64,000 bases of DNA from Zygnema cylindricum (Eukaryota > Streptophyta > Zygnematophyceae > Zygnematales > Zygnemataceae), in the NCBI GenBank assembly GCA_037447655.1, contig JBBHKE010000407.1:1-64000 (forward strand). Direction: 5' to 3'. The position numbers were made by a program, and so were the translations under genes. Shown in pieces: positions 45,481-56,008 of this stretch. A model generated the notes under the pieces. That model searched no databases, was not told the DNA's origin, and was given only the letters and a program-made list of their open reading frames with translations. Every line of letters begins with the position of its first letter. Positions within the stretch are counted from its first letter, which is position 1.

Positions 45481-46418
45481 ATATATAGTATGCATACTAT
45501 AGTACTTTATAATATACTCTATCACAGTATTTACATTATATAGCGTGGCATGCCACGTACAACAATTTGACTGGTAATTATTACGGGCAGCACAGCACGT
45601 CAACGGAGACAATTTTAAAATAATACTTTATAGTTCTAAAACTATACTACCGAAACAAAAAAATTAAAAAAACCCTAAAATTCGAGAATCAAACTAAAAA
45701 AAAAAAACGAACAGACGAGCAGAACAGACTGAAATGTCGATATCCAATTCATACGTGTTTTATCTTTTTTACGAAAACTACGTAGTATTCGTCTTTTTCA
45801 TACTTTTTGTATAATTCGTGTAAATTTCGTTGTACGGCCATGTACAAAAACAAACGGAAAGGTTATTCTCAAAAAATCCTAAAAATTCTTAAAAAGTACG
45901 GAAATTTATCAGAAATGTACGAAATTGAATGAAAGTGTACCTAAAATACCTTTAGTACATAATATATATGGCAGCCATACTAAAATATAAAGGAACGTAC
46001 GGCAATGTACCTTAGAAACCCTAAAAAAATTGTAATTTTTTTTCAAGTCAAATCGAGTCTTTCAAATAAAAAGAATTGGTCCAACAGGATAGAACAAATT
46101 TCACAGCAAAAAAAAATCAGATTTTATATTCACAAAAACGAAGATAAAAAAGTACAAAAAGGAATGATCATGTGCATCGATTATTTCACCGTTCCTAAAT
46201 GCTGCTCTAAAAGCTATAAACAAATAAAAACAATACATTTTTTTTTCTAAGAAACAAAAATAGTTGTTGGTTGTTTGGTCTTCGTGTTTTGTGTTTCTAA
46301 TTTTCTTAACTTTTCAGTTCGCATATTCTATTTAAAATAACCTATTTCTTGTATTCTAATATCTCTTTGGGCAAAAAAAATCGAAGTCCCAAAACTTGTC
46401 AGGTGAATTGTTTTTTTA
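45481..46418. other. AT-rich intergenic, no gene recognised
   Basis: Homopolymer-rich sequence with short open frames that lack motifs. Confidence 0.55.
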
Positions 46419-46585
46419 GGAGGGAGAGGGAGAGGAAGAGAGTGAGGGAGAGAGAAGGAGAATGAGAGAGAGAAGAGAGAAAGGGGCGGAGAGAGAGGGG
46501 AGAGAGAGCAAGAGAGATAGAGAGGGGAGCAGAGAGAGAGGGGAAGAGATAGAGAGAGGGGGAGTGAGATAGAGGGAGAGAGACC
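46419..46585. repeat. GA/CT microsatellite
   Basis: About 165 bases of GAGAGA, GGGAGA and GAGGGG. On the minus strand it would be a pyrimidine tract directly after the exon-like segment, i.e. in the position of an intron. Confidence 0.9.
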
Positions 46586-46592
46586 TCCTAAC

Positions 46593-46727
46593 ACTGGTGT
46601 CCACAAGACAACCGTCGAAATCGAAAGCTGCGATCTTATTGGCCGCTGTCACGTCCCCTTCCTGCGGACGTGACAGCGGTATATCTATGATATACCCAGT
46701 GGGAAGTCTCCTCTTTGGTATGTCTTG
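46593..46727 (-). pseudogene. Exon-like segment with a polynucleotide 3'-phosphatase motif
   Basis: 135 bases, exactly 45 open codons, bordered by a possible acceptor (TTTTCCACCAG) and a weak donor (GTTAGG). Residues 31-45 read KIAAFDFDGCLVDTS. This closely resembles the DxDG phosphatase motif of PNKP-type DNA 3'-phosphatases (plant ZDP proteins have KIAAFDFDGCL at this point). The two Asp of DFDG would be the nucleophile and general acid. I could not find the exons that should follow or precede. It is either an exon of a gene with long TE-filled introns or a gene piece captured by a transposon. The 14-bp hairpin at 46643-46679 lies within it and is unusual for an exon. Confidence 0.45.
46643..46679. 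repeat. 14-bp-arm hairpin
   Basis: CCGCTGTCACGTCC, nine bases, then the exact reverse complement. Lies within the exon-like segment. Confidence 0.9.
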
Positions 46728-46924
46728 CTGGTGGAAAAAGGTACATGTTTGAAATCAAATTTGAACTACTTAAATCAACATTTAATTAATGTAGCAACTT
46801 AAACAATAAAAATTGGAGTAACCTGTTAAAGGTAAAAAAAGTCAAAACTATATATGGTGTGAGAATCAAGCAACCATTTTTGTCGCATTCACAAATGTAA
46901 TAGAAAAATGTTATTTACCTTAGG

Positions 46925-47020
46925 CACCATTTTAAGAGCAAACACATGAACATTAGGCAACTCTATAAATAGTTTCATAGCGCCTATAGTTTGTGAGAGA
47001 GAAAGTGTTTTCAAAAATCA
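46925..47020 (+). pseudogene. Copia RNase H fragment
   Basis: Reads PFKSKHMNIRQL, and after a short break VREKVFSKI, matching the end of copia RNase H (HHFKAKHMDIRLSFVREKV at 37.4 kb). About 100 bases only. No LTR recognised nearby. Confidence 0.65.
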
Positions 47021-47454
47021 TAAAACTTATAAAAACTATAAACTCATAAAAACTTATAAAAAGTTATGATGAAATGGTGATTGCTGGAATTGCCCTCCAA
47101 GGCTCTACTAAGGCCTCCTTATTGTTTTGTAATAATACTAATATAAATTAATATGTGTTAATTAAATATAGTTGGTAGCATTCTGCATACAGGGAAGCCT
47201 GTGGTTTAAGTGACTAAAGGGGTCTAAAGTTTAAAAATAGAGTGACGGTAAAAAGGAGGAAATACAAGTCACTGTAAAATGTCATAAATACATTATCATT
47301 ATTAGTAACAATTAGTAATTATTACTAATTATTAGTAATCATTAGTATTTATTAGTGATTAGGATCCCATGCAAAAATAAAATAAAAAATTGGTTTGTCC
47401 GTATCCAGGTACAGTACTTGGACAGATATATTATTATATTATATAATATGAGAG
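47021..47454. other. Intergenic, no gene recognised
   Basis: Includes an ATTAGTAATTATTACTAA-type low-complexity stretch at about 47297-47360 and an AT-rich TATATTATATAAT word that adjoins the 3' end of the R2-like element. Confidence 0.55.
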
Positions 47455-47705
47455 AGTGGCCGACTTTATTAAAAAGCGCGATGGTAAACCATCTGAGTCC
47501 ATAGAAACAAAAAGAAGTAGCATTGCTAAAACTAAAAAAAACACATAACAAGGGAATAAACAGAAAGGAAAATCAAGGCAAAAACTACGAATATACGAAA
47601 GGATGGCAGGGAAGTCGAAAACATCCAAAAAAGGAAAACCTAACAAACAAACCATCAAAGGAAAAAGCTAACACGTAGCAAAAAACACCCAACATAACTA
47701 AGAAT

Positions 47706-49344
47706 TTACGGAAAGCAACCACGTAAGTCCCCGAATCCCGGAGGAGCACGAGGAGGAAGTTCCGGAACACGCCGGCGATCCATAACACCAATAGACGATC
47801 GAAGTAATATAGAAGCCAACACTCGTTGTAGGGCCACAGAAAAACGTTGACCATAAAAAGAAGTAAGGACTGAAACAGGAGGGCTCCCAGGTCCTCGCCT
47901 CTCGAACGAGCGCCGACCACAAGTACGGAAAAACTCGTCCAAAGCCACACCCAAACAACCAAATATCTCGACCGCCATCGGAATGAAGCCATCCATAGCG
48001 TCGCGATGGGCATAATCACGCTCTTTCCTTTTAGCTGCGTCACGGGCAGCCACTCCCATATGCCGAGCCGCTTGGTTGACGATTGTAGTTGAGGTAGGGT
48101 TCGTTAAAACAATGTCACCAAATGTACGACGCGCACCATCAAGTAATACAAGGTCGATCCGGCGCGAAGGAATAATGTGAGAGACCTCGCGACGAACAGA
48201 AAATCCCCCCTCAGAAGCGATAGTAGCAATGGTGTCTCGAATCGTGTCGTGCGCATGAATCAACTCGCCCCCGTGGGAGCAACGAAGCAAATGGACCCCG
48301 TCAGGCTCGAGAACGTGGCCGCAGGAGCAAACAAGTGAGCCAAGCAAAGGTGGGTGAGGGAGGCCAAGCCGGAACCTAAGGGCCGTGGTGAACTGAGCAG
48401 GGGTGAAACGAAGAGTGGATAAGATAGGGACGGCCAATAGCCAAGCTCCAGCCAGGTCCGCCACAAGATAGAAAACGTGCACGTGAAGAATTGGAAGGAA
48501 GCGCCTGAAGAAGCTCGGATTTAATAGCGGCGACAACCCGATCAGAAATGGATTCCTGAAACGTGCAACTGATGTAGTAACGAGAGTGGAAAAAATCGGC
48601 ATGTCCTCGATAGCAGCCGGAGTAAGAGAACTTGATGCATCCAAAAGGGACCGCTGGAAGGCGAGCTCACCATCCGAAACACGGGGAACCACGGCCGCAA
48701 GAATAGGAGTGTCCCCGGCCAAAAAACGAGAGACAATAGTGGAAGCAACAAGGCACCAACTCCCCAAATAGGCGGCTGGAGCAACACGCGCCGTTGAGAG
48801 TAAACCCAAACCGCCAGCCGAGACAAGAAGAGAGGCTTGGATGCGAGAGGCTTGGATGCGTGCCGCAGGCCCAGACTCGCGATCAAAAGCTCCACGGCCC
48901 GACAAAGTATGGAGGACATCCATAAGCCGATCATCGAATGCAAGAATTGAGGACAAAAAGGATGGGGTGGGAGGGGAAGTCCGAGTAAGGTAGGTGGGCC
49001 GGTGAGGGAAACACCGAGTGAGAAGAGCAAAGGCCACTTGGGGATCAAAAAGGTGAGGAAGGTCGTCCACGTGGGATAAATCTGTTTGAAGAGCGGAATC
49101 AAGCAATGTTGTGACGTATGGATCGGAACCAAGTGGGCAACCCAACACACGAATGCCTTCAGAAGGAGGAGGAGTCTGAAAACCAAGAGGGGGAGTGAAA
49201 GGAGGAGGAAAAGGACATGGGGACCAAACAACACACTTAGAGGGTTGGACCGAAAGATTGAGTTCGGCCAAGCGAGCCTTGAAAAAATCATAGGCCGGTA
49301 TAACTTGATCTGAAGGACCAATAATGTGTGTGTCATCTGCAATT
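47706..49344 (-). pseudogene. R2-like thumb, Cys/His cluster and restriction-like endonuclease
   Basis: Open for more than 520 codons to the stop at 47706. Follows the ADD motif with LAELNLSVQPSKCVVW and GIRVLGCPLGSDPYV, the usual RT palm end and thumb. A cluster CSCGHVLEPDGVHLLRCSH (about 48330-48270) matches the Cys-Cys-His-Cys motif found just before the endonuclease in R2-type proteins. RREVSHI, RRIDLVLLDG and FGDIVLTNP (about 48195-48105) fit the PD-(D/E)XK-like core, with Asp in RIDLV and Asp in GDIVL as candidate catalytic residues. A conserved tail (VEIFGCLGVALDEF ... MDRRRVPELP) is shared with copy 1. Function of the tail unknown. Confidence 0.8.
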
Positions 49345-49898
49345 TAAGGGAAGAGGCAAGAAGGATAAGCAGTTGCGGAAGCTCAGAGGGCGCAGTAATG
49401 GGCTAGGGCAAACAAAGGGCCCCCAAGAGGATCACCCTGACGAGTGCCAGTCGTGGAGGAAAAAAGGACCAAATCATCATCACTGGAGAAAGAGAGGCTA
49501 CTGCTCAGTGAATAAAAAGCTCTCACAAAAGGAAATATCTGGACAATCGGGGAAGGTGCAGCCATAAGCTCCGAAAAAATTGCATTCCGATCCATTGTAT
49601 TAAAGACATTAGAAACGTCCACCTGAAGGACTAACCAATCCGGATGGGCATCTAACAAAGCCCGGATCCCATGGACCACGACCTCACAACCCCCCTAAGT
49701 TGCCACTCCGAACTGATGAGGAGAGAAATAATCATGGAAAGCGGGCTGGAGCTGGATGCAGATAGCGCGAGCCACCAACCGGTACAATACCTCGCCCACT
49801 GCAATAAGGCGGATTCCCCCATTGGGTTTGGTGACAGCTACGAGGCGGGAGGTCGTGAGGAGGTCACATATACGGTGCCAGCCGCAGTAAGGGAACAA
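49345..49898 (-). pseudogene. R2-like reverse transcriptase core
   Basis: Two pieces (49898-49695 and 49679-49383) separated by a stop at about 49695. The first has SRLVAVTKPNGGIRLIAVGE, the early RT block. The second has motif A LQVDVSNVFNTMDRNAI (catalytic Asp) and STTGTRQGDPLGGPLFALAH (motif B region). After a small frame break near 49380 the sequence IADDTHIIGP (about 49345-49316) supplies the catalytic Asp-Asp pair of motif C. All RT catalytic residues are therefore still encoded. Confidence 0.85.
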
Positions 49899-50818
49899 AC
49901 TCGAAAAAACATATCAAAACCTCGGGCACCAGATTCCGGAGGCAAAACGTCGCGAAATAGCTCATAAACAGTGCCCGAAGGACCCCCCGCTGAAAGATGT
50001 GGAGAAGTCGTAAGGGCTTTAATAAAGGAGTCTCGATCCAAGATCAAACACTCTAGCGGCTCGAAGGTGTGAATAGAGGGGGACTGAGGGGTAGGAGCTG
50101 GTGGATGAAGAGCCCGGAGAATCTCAACAGTCGCGGCAGACCGAGGAGCAGGATTAAATGGCTGGAGGGCCCGAACCGCTCGAGGGAGCTCACCCACTCG
50201 ACCCAAATGAACCGCACGACGATAGGAAGATGGCACATCTGAAGTCCGAGATGTACGACGTGGAGTGAAAGAAGCACTCGCAACTCGATCCTCGTGCTCG
50301 GCATGAAGGGCCCGCCAATCACCTCGAAGGAAACGTCGACATCGGGCCATAGTTTCTCGGGCCCCGCTACCACCCCCATGGCCAGGTAAGACTAGAATCC
50401 AAAGTGAAAACATGAAAAGGAGGTGCCAAAGTCCAACATCCGCGGGATCCGAATAAATACCAGACAAAGGAAGGTGGAGGGCGTCCTGTTCGATAATCCG
50501 CACAGCCATGGGAATCCGCGTGTAAAATCGCGGACGGGGGGCCCCCAAATCATAAGCTCCGAGCACGTCTAAATCGCGTACAAATGCCCAATCTTCGCTC
50601 GTAGGTCCGGACGGGAGTATGGTGGAAGAAAGGGTATTGGAGGAAAGGTCGCTCTGGGCCAAAAATTGTTGACAACTCTTTGTATGTCGGGCAATACCGG
50701 CACCGTTCGCGAAATGGTTATGACACCCGCTACATTCTATCCGTGTTGTGGCTCGTGTGCGAGGTTTAGGTGGAGGAGGTGAACGAGGGAGAAGAGGTGA
50801 GGGTGCACGGCCGGACAT
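49838..50818 (-). pseudogene. R2-like polyprotein, N-terminal part
   Basis: Starts at ATG 50818 (MSGRAPSPLL). A proline/arginine-rich leader precedes a zinc finger CSGCHNHFANGAGIARH ending TKSC (residues about 34-56), expected to bind DNA as in R2 relatives. A region of about 250 residues follows that is also seen in copy 1 (VGELPRAVRALQPFNPAPRS, then FEPLECLILDRDSFIKAL, then PESGARGFDMFFRVCSL). The frame shifts near 49890 and continues in the next piece. Confidence 0.8.
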
Positions 50819-50963
50819 GGTTATTGAATGAGAGGGAGAAGCATGGGACTTGATACAAGGAGAGGAAGGGGGAAGTGGGAAGGAGGAAAGGAAACCATGG
50901 GAAATAGATGATGGAAATGGTAGTGGGACGAAACCTTTTTTTTTTTTTTCCCGGTTGTCTGTG

Positions 50964-50993
50964 AGCGTTTGTGTGTGTGTGTGTGTGTGTGTG

Positions 50994-51028
<35 letters not shown>
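50964..51028. repeat. (GT)n microsatellite
   Basis: About 65 bases of GT repeats in the presumed 5' leader of the R2-like element. Confidence 0.95.
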
Positions 51029-51181
51029 CTGGCGTTAGGGTTTGAGGTGTGTGTAATTTTAGTGAGAGGAAATGGGGTGTTTGGCGTTGAATAGAAGGGG
51101 GGAAGGAGTTTAAGGATTACGGATGGGGGCCGCACCTATGATTTCGCCCGTGGGCGTGCGGTTGGCAGCGGCCGCAGGCCC

Positions 51182-51536
51182 GATCCGCAGGTACATAGTG
51201 ACGAGTAATAGGAGCTGTCGCGTAGTGAGGAAGAGGAAGACGACGGATTTCAGATCCGCAGGTACATAGTGACGAGTAATAGGAGCTGTCGTGTAGTGAG
51301 GAAGAGGAAGACGACGGATTTCAGATCCGCAGGTACATAGTGACGAGTAATAGGAGCTGTCGCGTATTGAGGAAGAGGAAGACGACGGATTTCAGATCAG
51401 CAGGTACATAGTGACGAGTAATAGGAGCTGTCGCGTAGTGAGGAAGAGGAAGACGACGGATTTCAGATCCGCAGGTACATAGTGACGAGTAATAGGAGCT
51501 GTCGCGTAGTGAGGAAGAGGAAGACGACGGATTTCA
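51182..51536. repeat. Five 71-bp tandem repeats
   Basis: Units begin GATCCGCAGGTACATAGTG at 51182, 51253, 51324, 51395 and 51466 and end GACGACGGATTTCA. Only a few bases differ between units. Lies immediately upstream of the R2-like element. It could be a promoter array of that element or an independent minisatellite. Copy 1 cannot be compared because its 5' end is outside the window. Confidence 0.95.
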
Positions 51537-51639
51537 GATCCGTATTGTTTTATATAATATTATTATCTAGATATAGTATTATATTTGGAGCGTAGGAATG
51601 GACATTACGATTCTGTACTCGGCAATGATCTGATTGGAA

Positions 51640-51835
51640 GGAAGAGGGTAAGGGGAGTAGAGTAGAGGGAGGGAGAGGGAGAGGGGAGGAGGAGGGAGGG
51701 AGAGGGACGGGGGGGCGGAGGGAGGGTACCCTCCCTGCACCCACTGCATTTAGTGTGGATTTCAGGGACAGGGAGGGTAGAAAGAGGGAGGAGGAGGGAG
51801 GAGGAGGGAGGGGGAGGGGGGGGAGGGGAGAGGAG
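51640..51835. repeat. GGGAGA/GGAGGA low-complexity tract
   Basis: Purine-rich tract on the plus strand, interrupted near 51725-51775 by GGGTACCCTCCCTGCAC. Confidence 0.85.
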
Positions 51836-51904
51836 CGTTTCGCTTTTTCTTCCTTGCTTTATTCCTTCCTATTTATTTATTATTTGAATTCCGCAACGTT
51901 CCTG

Positions 51905-52125
51905 TATCGTCTGCAAATTCGTTTGAATACTGATTTGTTTCCAGTTTGTTTTGAGTTTGTTTTGGGTTTCTTCCAGTTTGTTTCCACTTTATATTGATTG
52001 TGTTTCCAGTTTGTTTCCAATTAGTTTTCAGTTTGTTTTTTTAGTTTGTTTCCACTTTATTTTGAGTTTGTTTTTGAGTTTTTTTCCAGTTTATTTGTTT
52101 GTTTGTTAGTTTGTTTTCTGGTAAC
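51905..52125. repeat. Degenerate GTTTGTTTCCA repeat
   Basis: Units of 10-20 bases such as CCAGTTTGTTTTGA and CCAGTTTGTTTCCA, T-rich on the plus strand. Confidence 0.75.
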
Positions 52126-53281
52126 CGAGCCTCGAGGATAATAATCTCGCTACACAATCACAAAATGCACAAAATCTATTTTTTCCTGGTTCATTCTGAC
52201 GAAGTGTTAACAATAATATTTTACTACACTGAACGGCTATTGGCGTTCAGAAATAATTAGTATTAGAACTAATTTAGCATAAGTAATTCTATTTCTGATC
52301 CAAAAGACATGGACGATTGTAAGCCGCAAAAAGAGTTGGCGTCAAGAAGATAAATAGTATTAATAACGCTATTTTGTGTCCGAAAGGCAAAAAAAACACA
52401 AAGGACTGAATTGGTGTTATTAATAATAATAACAATTAACAACTCCAATTACCTCTAAACTCTGTATGGTGTCGAGACTTCCAAAATTTTTAAATGGTCT
52501 AAATCAAACACCGAGAACGTGGTACTTGCGGCAACATACAGTTTTTTATACAACGACATACGGGTTTGAGATTACAATTTTGTTCGCGGATTCTGGAGTA
52601 TGTATAATATTTTCAGTTCATCACATACAAGAAACGACATTTTACAATGACGGATTTAAGGAAAGTCAAATGTACTTTGGGAATTGAGGTTTTTCGAGAT
52701 GTTTTTTGGATGCACCAAGCTTAATCAAGAGCAATACTACAAAGGAGGTAATAGCACATATTTCTACATCCAACGCTAAACCCCTTTGGACTCCAAAGGA
52801 CTGGAAAGAGCAACATTCTAAATCTTAAGATTTGAAAAATTCAATTGAAAAAATTTCGAAAAAAAAAATAATTGAAGTTAAAAAAAAAATTAGAGTTGGT
52901 TATAGATGTACAAGTTGTATTGGTTTGGATTATGGATGCTTACTAAATTTCTAAATTGACAAAGCCAAAAGGGAGAGGATGATACATAGAATGTAGTGCG
53001 TTTTACGAATTGGATTGACTATGCCCTACAAAAAATCATGAGATATTAGACTCTAACAGAAATATAGAGAACAATATTTTCTGTGGATAATCGGAAGCGA
53101 TACGCATGACCTAATCAGAGCAGGATTCACGGTTTTGAATGAGGGGGAAAAGAAACAAAAGTAGAAAGATAAAGGAAAAAAAAAGGGGAAGTGAGAGACA
53201 TACAAAAAAGAAACAAGGAAAGGTAAGTGAAGAAACATAAAAGAAATGGTAGAAAAGGAGGAAAAGGTAAAAAATACATAC
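52126..53281. other. Intergenic, no gene recognised
   Basis: AT-rich. Part of 52240-52440 resembles MITE interiors (TATTGGCGTT, TTAATAACGCTATT) but no paired ends were found. Confidence 0.5.
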
Positions 53282-53381
53282 AATACAATGTTCCACTTGA
53301 TGGAGTTCAATGGCAATAACGGCATTATCGGCCATCATGGCTCCATCGATGATAACGGAGTCAGTTTCGTGAATAAACATC
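53282..53381 (-). other. Exon-like segment 2 (unknown protein)
   Basis: 100 bases between a strong acceptor (a pyrimidine tract, then TTTGCAG) and a strong donor (GTATGT). One frame is open, reading MFIHETDSVIIDGAMM then ADNAVIAIEL. Codon-like composition contrasts with the low-complexity flanks. I do not recognise the protein. Confidence 0.4.
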
Positions 53382-53469
53382 CTGCAAACAAAAGAGAGAG
53401 GGAGAGAGACAGAGAGAAAATAGTAGAGGAGAGAGTTAATAGGTTGCAAAAGTTGTGAAAGGCAAGGAT

Positions 53470-53548
53470 AGAAAGAGAAGAAAGGATGTATTCATGTGAG
53501 AGAAAGGGAGAGAGAGAGAGGGAGAGAGGGATAGGGAGAGGTAAGGGG
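53470..53548. repeat. GA-rich microsatellite
   Basis: GAGAGAAAGGGAGAGAGAGA-type tract between the two exon-like segments, a pyrimidine tract on the minus strand. Confidence 0.8.
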
Positions 53549-53625
53549 TGCATCAACCTAAAACTGTAACATGAAACACAAAACAATAAATATTTTGGGA
53601 AAAAAAAAATCAAACAAACAAACAC

Positions 53626-53703
53626 CTTATATGTATTTTTTATTCGGGCAGCGGAAGATTTTTCAAGAACAGTTTCCCACTCCCTCCTGACATAGCCTGC
53701 CAC
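53626..53703 (-). other. Exon-like segment 1 (unknown protein)
   Basis: 78 bases after CGCCAG and before GTGTTTG. The only open frame reads VAGYVRREWETVLEKSS. It lies about 245 bases upstream of the other exon-like segment on the same strand. The phases of the two do not match, so they cannot be joined directly as drawn. Unknown function. Confidence 0.35.
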
Positions 53704-54639
53704 CTGGCGCCAAGGGGGGGGGGTGTGTGGTGGGGTAAGGTTTATTAGGGTTATTTTAGGTTTTTTTTTTATGATTTTGTTTTTATGTTTTTTTTTTTTT
53801 AAATTGCTTTATTTCATATGGTTTTTGTTTTTAATGGTAAGGAAAAGTACAATATTAGAGTTGGATGTTTGGAACCGGACATTGTGGTTCAATAAGAAAA
53901 CCTAATTATTTTGAAACTCCGAAAAACTCTTTTGATATTAAGTGAAAAAATTAAACATAAAAAAAATTCATCATAGACGACACGCTAGAGTACTTGTAGG
54001 TCAAAAGCAAAAACATTTCCCCTCAAAATTGGACGATTAAAATTTTAAAAGATGCATCACAAAATGACCGAAAACAATTCAACAATATGATATCTCGACA
54101 GAAAATAAAGGTGGGTAAAATCATTCAATTTATCAGCCGCAAATTAGAAATGGACATTGAAACAACAAGAGAAAAAAAAAAAAAAATCACAAAAATGTAA
54201 AATTTTAAGAAATTTGTGGAGCTTCAAAGATTGTAACTGTAAATGAATAAACTGTTTATAAATCACGTTTTCAATAAGCTTTTATGTTTCAAGTAACGTC
54301 CGAAAATTGCCCAAAAGATCCATTTGTTAAAGAATAGGTTATTTACAAATTGACAAAGAAAAAAGCATAATCCGATCGGACTCGTAATACAAATTTCTTA
54401 AGTATGCAAAAAATATGATTTCACCTTAAAATTTGTTAAATTCAACTTTGGCCGAAACAGCAAATATGTTTCGCTATAATAAGGGAAAAGCAAATGCAGG
54501 GAAGGAGAGACGAGGTGAGGTAAAGAAAGAGGAAAAGTGAGAAGAATTCACTCCCTTCTCTCCCCGCTCTCATAGTCCCCTTTCTCCTCCTCCTCCACAA
54601 TTCCCCTCATTCATGTTTTCCCCTCATTACTGTTAAGGG
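53704..54639. other. Intergenic, no gene recognised
   Basis: AT-rich with homopolymer runs. No motif. Confidence 0.55.
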
Positions 54640-54775
54640 TAATTTCACGTTATGTTTTTCTCTCCTGAATAAGTACGTTATGTTTTTTTCTCCTGAATAA
54701 GTACGTTATGTTTGTTTTTCTCTCCTGAATAAGTACGTTATGTTTTTCTCTCCTGAATAAGTACGTCCACTTTAC
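54640..54775. repeat. CTCCTGAATAAGTACGTTATG tandem repeat
   Basis: Four units of about 32 bp, CTCCTGAATAAGTACGTTA then TGTTTTTCT, with small length changes in the T run. Confidence 0.9.
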
Positions 54776-55157
54776 CTTTTTTTGTCCTAAGTGATAAATG
54801 CATCCACTTTAGGTTATTTTGTTGTAAGTGTAATTGACCGTATTCCAACCCTATTCCGCTTGTTAGTGCTTCGTCCACTTTTGCCTCTTTTATCCTAAAT
54901 TCAACATGACCGTACTCCACTTATTCAATTGCGGTCTTGTAAATAGTACGTTTTGTCTTATTCTTTCTTTTTCTTTCGTTGGTCAAACTTTGACTAATAG
55001 ATTTGGTCTTTGTGTAGTCGCCTAAATCTACTTTGTGTAGCGTGGTATATCCACAGTAATTAGCATTTGATATTTTGTTTAAAAAGATATCGTCTCATAA
55101 TGAAATTATCACTCGATCACAAAATTCCCAAATGCTTTGATTCTTTTTGTCTTTCGT

Positions 55158-55385
55158 TATGGCGTCCAAAAATCCTAATCCTGTAGGTTATGGGTCAAAC
55201 CACACAATCCAACAGTACGATGGTTCAAATTTCTATCATTGGTCATTTTTTGCCATGCATCTTTTTAAGTTAGAAAAAATTGTGGATCTTTTCACTGGCG
55301 CATCTAAACCACCAGTCATTAATACTACTGATGACGCATCGACAAAACAACCAAAACTAAGGAAATTGCGAAATGGAAAGAGGTA
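55158..55385 (+). pseudogene. Copia-type gag N-terminal fragment, copy A
   Basis: Starts at ATG 55158 (MASKNPNPVGYGSNHTIQQY) and continues FYHWSFFAMHLFKLEKIVDL, a copia Gag start. The stretch GGTTATGGGTC (about 55188) matches the initiator tRNA-Met type primer site of the other elements, and the frame reads through it. The frame stops at 55384 where an inverted gag segment begins. Confidence 0.7.
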
Positions 55386-55389
55386 GAAC

Positions 55390-55985
55390 CATTGGAATTG
55401 AAATTTGTCGCTTACTACGCCAGCTTGCGGCAGCCGATTGCCATGTGTCCTTGCTTTTTGCAATAATTGCAAATGACAGACGGCGCCCACCCCCCCAAGT
55501 TAGTTTTGAGATTGGAAGCAAAGTACGCGGTGACGTGGGGAGGGTTAGATGCACAAAAAGACAAGATTTTTGTTTCTTCGTGCATTTATTTTGTACATAA
55601 AGCGTGAAAGGGGATTGAATTTTCAAGTTTGTCAAAAGATGAGATGAAAGGGGCAAAATATTATGTCAAGACCCTTAATAAAGTGGATAACAAATCTTCA
55701 TCAGACAAATGGATGCCAATCATTCCACACTTTCATGGGAAGAGATCAATTGTATTTATCCAATTTTGCATCGTTTCCATCGTTTTCTTCATTAAATTGA
55801 AAAAAATGCGCTTTTAAATGCGAAGAGCCGCCCAACCAGCTTTTACGTACGTGGCCGTCAAACGAGACCAAGCATCGGCAACCGTGGGGGCGTCTCAAAT
55901 GAGTCGCGTCTTTTCTATCGCTAGCGCCACTACGAGGACGCGTACCCGTTTTCGTCATTGACTTTCCATTCCGCGGTTTCCTTAG
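55390..55985 (-). pseudogene. Inverted gag segment with zinc knuckle
   Basis: On the minus strand this is the middle of the same Gag, with many stops, followed by a zinc knuckle CNYCKKQGHMAIGC at about 55470-55430. Its first part is the reverse complement of about 56230-56600, giving an inverted duplication. Confidence 0.65.
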
Positions 55986-56008
55986 CTTTGATTCTTTTTG
56001 TCTTTCAT

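Larger units (their letters stand above)
47455..51180 (-). mobile_element. R2-like non-LTR retrotransposon, copy 2 (nearly full length)
   Basis: Minus-strand element of about 3.7 kb with a single polyprotein region (50818 to 47706), a 5' leader containing a (GT)n run, and a 3' untranslated part of about 250 bases shared with copy 1. Domain order: N-terminal Cys/His zinc finger, reverse transcriptase, Cys/His cluster, restriction-like endonuclease. This order is the hallmark of early-branching non-LTR clades (R2, NeSL, CRE and relatives), which use a restriction-like rather than an AP-like endonuclease. The element is visibly more GC-rich than its AT-rich flanks. It has three frame breaks. No target duplication found. 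Confidence 0.8.

Noticed and set aside
46328-46652. Ser/Leu/Pro-rich frames through the GA/CT microsatellite
   Set aside because: Low-complexity translation. Only the short segment outside the microsatellite (46593-46727) has a real protein motif.
50821-51135. His/Thr-repeat frame at the (GT)n tract
   Set aside because: Microsatellite translation in the presumed leader of the R2-like element.
51182-51536. Five regular repeats considered as a CRISPR array
   Set aside because: The units are contiguous 71-bp tandem copies without unique spacers, in eukaryotic TE-rich DNA.
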